This document shows, in pieces, positions 59,207-64,000 of a DNA stretch of 64,000 bases. Numbering within the stretch: the first letter of the stretch is position 1; the number at the start of each line of letters is the position of its first letter. The translations under genes and the position numbers were made by a program. The DNA is taken from NCBI GenBank assembly GCA_943787205.1, contig CALSLN010000011.1:1-64000 (forward strand). The letters are read 5' to 3'. A model generated the notes under the pieces. The model saw only the letters and a program-made list of their open reading frames with translations, was not told the DNA's origin and did no database searches. The DNA is from an uncultured Rhodospirillaceae bacterium (GTDB lineage: Bacteria; Pseudomonadota; Alphaproteobacteria; Rhodospirillales; Rhodospirillaceae).

Positions 59207-59608
59207 ATGGCTTTTTCCTTTAATGAAGATCGTCCGACCTCTCCAGCTATCGCCCGTATTCTCAATTTTATGGGTTGGATGAGCATCATCGGCTGTGCAT
59301 GTGGGGTTATGTTGGCATTCTCAGGGTACCCCTGGGTCAACGATGTCTACGCAATGGCGGGGTCTGGGGCAGCGATTATTTTGGGCATTCTATTTATCGG
59401 TCCGGCCAAGACCCTCGAAGCCTTAACCATTCTCAATGCGCGGATGAAGTCACGCTTTGCTTTGGAAGGCCTCACCGGTTCGTCAGCGCTCGGTGAATCA
59501 ACAAGCAGTTTGTCAAATATTCCACCTATCATTCCGCAGAAGAGCAAAGAGCGGGTTGTAAAAATTTCTGCAGATGATGCGCGACGGTCTGGGGTGACGC
59601 CGCGATAG
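59207..59608 (+). CDS. Unknown small membrane protein between mutS and glnD
   Basis: A 133-residue protein I do not recognise. Two hydrophobic segments (LNFMGWMSIIGCACGVMLAF, VYAMAGSGAAIILGILFIG) lie within residues 20-65. A hydrophilic C-terminal tail (PQKSKERVVKISADDARRSG) follows. A good TAGGAG ribosome site precedes ATG 59207. It lies about 66 bp after mutS and 65 bp before glnD, all in one direction. No function can be assigned. Confidence 0.75.
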   Translation: MAFSFNEDRPTSPAIARILNFMGWMSIIGCACGVMLAFSGYPWVNDVYAMAGSGAAIILGILFIGPAKTLEALTILNARMKSRFALEGLTGSSALGESTSSLSNIPPIIPQKSKERVVKISADDARRSGVTPR

Positions 59609-59672
59609 CTTTACAGGCAATGCGATATTGATCGCCCCTAAAAATAACTGTCGATAAGTTTCTGAAAGTCCG

Positions 59673-62462
59673 TTGGTGACAAACGTTCGCTCTCCTCGCA
59701 ACTTGATAAGTCGTCGCGCCATATCGGAGCGGTTGGACGAGCGTCTTTCCGGAGATGTTGCGGACTCAGCCGTTCGCCCCATATTGATGGAAGAACTGTC
59801 TTCCGCGTTGGAAGCCGGGCGTGTGGAAATACGCCGGCGCTTGGAAAGTGGTGAAGGAACCGGATCAGATACCGTCGTTGAACTCTCGTATCTTACGGAT
59901 CAAATTTTACGTGTGCTATTTGATTTTGCAACAACGCGGGTCTTTAAGCGTGGCGTTGCGACCACGGGTGAGAAATTGAGTCTTATGGCGGTCGGTGGTT
60001 ACGGTCGCGGCGAGCTTGCACCCGGGTCCGATCTCGACCTCCTTTTTCTTCTGCCTTACAAAAAAACGCCGTTCACCGAAAATTTGGTGGAGTACATGCT
60101 TTATGTGCTTTGGGATCTTGGGTTCAAGGTTGGGCATGCAGTGCGCACGGTCAACGACAATATAAAACAAGCCATGGCGGATATGACGATCAGAACCGCT
60201 TTGCTGGAGTCCCGTTGGATTTGGGGAGATCAAGATCTCGCGCGTGATTTGCAGGTACGCTTCCGAGAAGATGTGGTTGAAGGCACCGGCATGGCTTTTG
60301 TCGATGCTAAGTTGTCTGAGCGCGATGCCCGCCATGAAAGATTAGGTGATAGCCGGTATGTGCTCGAGCCAAATGTCAAAGAAGACAAAGGCGGCTTGCG
60401 CGACTTACACACTTTGTATTGGATTGCTCGATATCTGTACGGTGTTTCAAACGTTCAGGAACTAGTGGATCGTGAACTCATCCATAGTGATGCGGCGTTA
60501 CGTTTTCAGAAAGCTTACGATTTCCTGTGGACCGTCCGATGTCATATTCACTATGTCACGGGTCGGATTGATAACCGCCTGACATTCGATCTTCAGCCCC
60601 GCCTCGCAGAGCTTATGGGTTACACAGACCATGCTGGTGGATCTGCGGTCGAGCGATTTATGAAGCACTATTTTTTAATCGCTAAAGATGTCGGCAATCT
60701 AACCCGCATCATCTCCGCTGTCCTTGAAGAAAAAGAACGTCGCAAACCGTTGTTGCGTCTCCCTGCAGTATTACGGCGTAAAACACTTGAAGGTTTCTCA
60801 GTTGAGGGCGGGCGAATCACGGTTAGCAACGACGATGCTTTTGTTGAAGATCCGACAAAGCTCATTCGAATTTTTCATGTTGCTCAAGAGAATGGCCTGG
60901 ATCTCCACCCTCATGCGTTAGAGTTGATCACGCGCAACCTTCATTTGGTCAATGATATCCGTGATGACGCCGAAGCAAACCGACTGTTTGTAGAGATCAT
61001 GACCTTCAAGAAAGGTCCTGAATCAATATTACGTCTCATGAACGAGGCCGGTGTGTTCGGTCGTTTTGTTCCTGATTTTGGTCGCGTCGTCGCTCAAATG
61101 CAATTCGACATGTACCACGTCTATACAACGGACGAACATACGATCCGTGCTATTGGCATTCTGCACCGCATTGAGAATGGTGCGTTGAAAGATGACCTCC
61201 CTATTGTTTCGAAGGTTGTTGGCAAAATTCAATCGCGTCGAGCCTTATACGTGTCGGTTCTCTTGCATGACATTGCTAAGGGTCGCGGTGGGGACCACTC
61301 TGAGCTTGGCGCTGATATCGCCCTTACGCTTTGTCCTCGTTTCGGACTGACAGATGAAGAAACAGAGACCGTTAGCTGGCTTGTGCGCCAGCATTTGTTA
61401 ATGAGCAATACTGCGTTCAAGCGCGACCTTGATGACCCGAAAACTATTGTCGATTTTTGTGCAGCCGTTCAATCGCCTGAACGCCTGAAACTTCTATTGG
61501 CATTGACGTGTGCTGATATTCGCGCTGTGGGCCCGAAGGTCTGGAATGACTGGAAAGCGACACTCTTGCGTGAGCTCTATAATCGGGCCGAAGAACGGAT
61601 GTCTGGTGCCCATTCGACAGCGACGGTGGACGCGCGAGCAAATCGAGCGAGAAAAGCGCTGGCTGAACGGCTATCTGATTGGCCTATTGCAAGTCGTGAG
61701 GCCTTTGTAGGATCCGGCTTTTCGTCGTACTGGGTGACATATGACGTCGACACCCACGAACGGCATGCCAGATTCATACGATCTGCTGGGAACAGTGATC
61801 AAGACATTGCAATTGAATTCGCAATTGATAAAGCTCGTGCCGTTACGGAAATGATGATCTACACGCCAGACCATCCGGGCCTTTTTGCAAAGATCGCAGG
61901 TGCCTTAGCGCTCTCTAATGTTTCCATCGTCGATGCAAAAATTCTAACGCTCTCTAATGGCATGGCGTTGGATACTTTTACCGTGCAAGATTTCAACGGC
62001 ACTGTTTTAACGACTGAAACCAAACTTAATAGGATCAAGTCCCGCGTTGTGGCAGCCCTTGAAGGGCGGCTTCGGTTGGATCGAGAGCTTGAAAACGTCG
62101 AAGACAGACTGACCGATCGCGCGCAGGCCTTAGAGGCGCCCCCCCGCGTTATTATTGATAATACAGCGTCTAAGCTTTTTAGCGTTATCGAAATCAACGG
62201 ACATGACCGGGCCGGGTTGTTGTTTGATATCACGAAGGTTATTTCTGAGCTGGCGCTGCAAATAGGCTCGGCTCACGTTTCCACCTATGGCGAACGCGTC
62301 GTTGATGTTTTTTATGTTAAAGATGTTTTCGGAATGAAGGTTGAGAACGAAACTAAAATACGCCAAATCCGTGAAGCCCTTGGCAAGGCCATTGGTGTTC
62401 CTGACGATTTCTCGGTTCTTCGCTCTAAACCTGTTGCGGCTCAGCCAACAGCCGCAGAATAG
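59673..62462 (+). CDS. glnD: [Protein-PII] uridylyltransferase / uridylyl-removing enzyme
   Basis: A 929-residue nitrogen-status sensor that uridylylates PII. The nucleotidyltransferase domain has GGYGRGELAPGSDLDLLFLL (GS-x-D-x-D motif), a GlnD-specific linker follows, then the HD domain HDIAKGRGGDHSELGADI for deuridylylation. Two C-terminal ACT domains (TPDHPGLFAKIAGALALSNV; NGHDRAGLLFDITKVISELA) sense glutamine. The open frame starts at TTG 59673; GTG 59676 is an equally plausible start. The length is normal. It is in the same direction as murJ, which starts 71 bp downstream. Confidence 0.97.
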   Translation: MVTNVRSPRNLISRRAISERLDERLSGDVADSAVRPILMEELSSALEAGRVEIRRRLESGEGTGSDTVVELSYLTDQILRVLFDFATTRVFKRGVATTGEKLSLMAVGGYGRGELAPGSDLDLLFLLPYKKTPFTENLVEYMLYVLWDLGFKVGHAVRTVNDNIKQAMADMTIRTALLESRWIWGDQDLARDLQVRFREDVVEGTGMAFVDAKLSERDARHERLGDSRYVLEPNVKEDKGGLRDLHTLYWIARYLYGVSNVQELVDRELIHSDAALRFQKAYDFLWTVRCHIHYVTGRIDNRLTFDLQPRLAELMGYTDHAGGSAVERFMKHYFLIAKDVGNLTRIISAVLEEKERRKPLLRLPAVLRRKTLEGFSVEGGRITVSNDDAFVEDPTKLIRIFHVAQENGLDLHPHALELITRNLHLVNDIRDDAEANRLFVEIMTFKKGPESILRLMNEAGVFGRFVPDFGRVVAQMQFDMYHVYTTDEHTIRAIGILHRIENGALKDDLPIVSKVVGKIQSRRALYVSVLLHDIAKGRGGDHSELGADIALTLCPRFGLTDEETETVSWLVRQHLLMSNTAFKRDLDDPKTIVDFCAAVQSPERLKLLLALTCADIRAVGPKVWNDWKATLLRELYNRAEERMSGAHSTATVDARANRARKALAERLSDWPIASREAFVGSGFSSYWVTYDVDTHERHARFIRSAGNSDQDIAIEFAIDKARAVTEMMIYTPDHPGLFAKIAGALALSNVSIVDAKILTLSNGMALDTFTVQDFNGTVLTTETKLNRIKSRVVAALEGRLRLDRELENVEDRLTDRAQALEAPPRVIIDNTASKLFSVIEINGHDRAGLLFDITKVISELALQIGSAHVSTYGERVVDVFYVKDVFGMKVENETKIRQIREALGKAIGVPDDFSVLRSKPVAAQPTAAE

Positions 62463-62533
62463 ACAGGTATCTCTTTTTGGACGCAGCATCGCCATCTCTA
62501 TGCCGTGACGCGCGGGTGATATAAACCTTACCT

Positions 62534-64000
62534 ATGGCAGCTAGAAAATCACTCCTTCGCGCCTTTGCGACCGTCAGCGGCATGACCTTGATCAGCCGCA
62601 TGACAGGGTTCGTGCGAGATATCCTTATTGCGGGTGTTTTGGGTGCGGGGCTTGCAGCAGACGCGTTCTTGATTGCTTTCCAGTTTCCCAACTTGTTCCG
62701 TAGGTTGTTTGCGGAAGGGGCGTTTTCGGCTGGATTTGTTCCCATTTTCTCAGAAATTCTAGAGAAAGAGGGGCGTGAAAAGGCGTTGCGATTTGCCGAG
62801 CAATCCTTCGCGGTATTGGCGACCGTGCTGTTTATGTTTGTGCTAGCGATGATGGTTTTCATGCCCATCGCGTTGTACGCCATCGCCCCAGGGTTTGCTG
62901 AGATACCTGGGCAAATGGATCGCGCAACAGATCTGGCGCGGATCGCGTTCCCGTACTTGTTTTTTATCTCGCTCGTGTCTCTTCAATCGGGTGTGTTAAA
63001 TGCTCTGGATCGCTTTGCTGCCGCTGCCGCAACACCTATTCTTTTGAATCTCACTTTGATTTCCGCTGTTCTATTTGCGCTGTCCTCTGGCATGGACGCG
63101 TCCATGGCTTTGGCTTGGGGCGTGGCCCTTGCAGGCGTTATCCAATTTGCTTGGCTAGCATGGCGCGTGCGTGCCGCTGGTATGCCGCTTGGTCTGATTA
63201 GACCAAGGCTATCTCCCCGCGTTCGCCAGTTACTTAAGCGCATTCTCCCCGTTGTCTTTGGTGCTAGCCTTTATCAGCTCAATCTCTTGGTCGATAAGAT
63301 CATCGCGACGTTGGTCGCGGTCGGTGCTGTCTCGTGGCTCTACTATGCTGACCGAGTCAATCAATTGCCCCTTGGCGTCATAGGCGTGGGTATTGGAGTT
63401 GCATTGCTGCCAATGTTGTCGCGATCGATTCAAAGCGATAATCCGGAAGAGGCCCTTCAAGCCCAGAACCGAGCAATCGAAATTAGTCTGGTCCTTACTT
63501 TACCGGCTGCTGTGGGTCTTTTGGTTTTGGCTCATCCGATTGCGGCCGCGTTGTATGAACGGGGTGCGTTCACGGTTTCTGATCGCGAAGCGGTGGGGGC
63601 TGCATTGGCAGCTTTTGCTGCTGGGTTGCCAGCCTACGTTCTGATCAAGGCGCTGGCGCCAGGATTTTTTGGCCGCCAGGATACTGCGACACCAGTCAAA
63701 ATTTCTGCCGCAGCGATGCTCCTGAACGTCGTTCTAAACCTCATTCTCATGCGGTCCATGGGGCATGTGGGAATCGCTTTAGCAACTGCTATATCTGCTT
63801 GGCTTAATGCGGGCCTCCTTGGCAGCGTTCTGTATCGGCGGGGACATTTTGTCCCAGATAGCCGACTGTTAAAGCGCCTCCCCCGAATTTTGTTTGCAAG
63901 CGCATCCATGGGCGCGGCGGTGTGGATCGGCCTTATTCTTTTAACTACAATGTTCGGACCGCTTTTTGGGGTTTCGGGAAAAGCGGCAGGGCCAGAATTA
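62534..64000 (+). CDS. murJ: Lipid II flippase MurJ, 3' end beyond the window
   Basis: The frame is open from ATG 62534 to the window edge (489 codons visible; MurJ is usually about 510-520 residues). The N-terminus has SLLRAFATVSGMTLISRMTG, RDILIAGVLGAGLAADAFLI and FPNLFRRLFAEGAFSAGFVP, the diagnostic MurJ/MviN motif. Many hydrophobic helices follow, including YYADRVNQLPLGVIGVGIGV. MurJ flips lipid II across the inner membrane for peptidoglycan synthesis. glnD-murJ adjacency is common in alphaproteobacteria. The stop codon is not seen. Confidence 0.95.
   Translation, partial: MAARKSLLRAFATVSGMTLISRMTGFVRDILIAGVLGAGLAADAFLIAFQFPNLFRRLFAEGAFSAGFVPIFSEILEKEGREKALRFAEQSFAVLATVLFMFVLAMMVFMPIALYAIAPGFAEIPGQMDRATDLARIAFPYLFFISLVSLQSGVLNALDRFAAAAATPILLNLTLISAVLFALSSGMDASMALAWGVALAGVIQFAWLAWRVRAAGMPLGLIRPRLSPRVRQLLKRILPVVFGASLYQLNLLVDKIIATLVAVGAVSWLYYADRVNQLPLGVIGVGIGVALLPMLSRSIQSDNPEEALQAQNRAIEISLVLTLPAAVGLLVLAHPIAAALYERGAFTVSDREAVGAALAAFAAGLPAYVLIKALAPGFFGRQDTATPVKISAAAMLLNVVLNLILMRSMGHVGIALATAISAWLNAGLLGSVLYRRGHFVPDSRLLKRLPRILFASASMGAAVWIGLILLTTMFGPLFGVSGKAAGPEL

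Overview
This window is chromosomal DNA of an alphaproteobacterium, most likely a free-living, Rhodospirillales-like lineage. GC content is moderate and coding is dense. The evidence is gene order: rho, then an AT-rich gap, then ppsR-maf-aroE-coaE-dnaQ-secB-fxsA-Tim44-mltA-Smr. This is the classic alphaproteobacterial neighbourhood of the replication origin. DUF6489 followed by mnmE (its first 64 codons are on the minus strand at the left edge) belongs to the same neighbourhood. I see no prophage, insertion sequence, CRISPR array, rRNA or tRNA.

Layout. Positions 1-5.4 kb: mnmE (partial) and a DUF6489 protein on the minus strand, a plus-strand island (DUF255 thioredoxin-fold protein, ogt, quinone oxidoreductase), then rho on the minus strand. 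5.4-5.99 kb: a gene-free, AT-rich gap with degenerate DnaA-box-like sequences, the candidate oriC. 6-14.6 kb: ppsR, maf, aroE, coaE, dnaQ, secB, fxsA, Tim44-domain protein, mltA, an unknown membrane protein, Smr and an XRE regulator. 14.7-16.9 kb: feoAB behind a possible Fur/Irr-type site. 16.9-24.4 kb, all minus strand: hslVU, xthA, an overlooked 42-codon gene with a strong terminator, lolA, ftsK and a dapC-like aminotransferase. 24.7-29.2 kb: an accessory block (VOC protein, NAD(P)-binding protein, unknown, methyltransferase, SDR-DoxX fusion). 29.2-33.7 kb: hemW, rdgB and rph, divergent from hrcA and grpE. 33.8-38.7 kb: the most unusual block, with two overlapping sorbosone-dehydrogenase-like secreted beta-propellers followed by three diverged ASCH-domain genes and a GNAT acetyltransferase. 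38.8-42.8 kb: alkB, dnaK and dnaJ. 42.8-45.8 kb: a 2OG-Fe(II) oxygenase, a SPINDLY/OGT-type glycosyltransferase and a methyltransferase. 45.9-64 kb: dapB, nth, a bactofilin, a CysZ-like protein, a PfkB kinase, typA, an AmpG-like MFS protein, a DUF3891 protein, maeB, mutS, an unknown small membrane protein, glnD and murJ (running off the end).

The genes combine protein quality control (hrcA/grpE/dnaK/dnaJ/hslUV/secB), genome maintenance (mutS, nth, xthA, dnaQ, alkB, ogt, rdgB, maf), cell-envelope and division functions (ftsK, lolA, mltA, murJ, bactofilin) and lysine/shikimate biosynthesis (dapB, dapC-like, aroE).

A striking property is an excess of single-base reading-frame breaks. There are at least ten between 24.2 and 48.1 kb, in dapC-like, VOC, NAD(P)-binding, methyltransferase, ASCH1, GNAT, ASCH3 (two), dnaK and bactofilin genes. 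Several sit in short homopolymers. Each gene is otherwise intact on both sides of the break, and one of them is the apparently only dnaK here. Residual assembly or sequencing error is therefore the simplest reading, with real gene decay in the accessory genes as the alternative.
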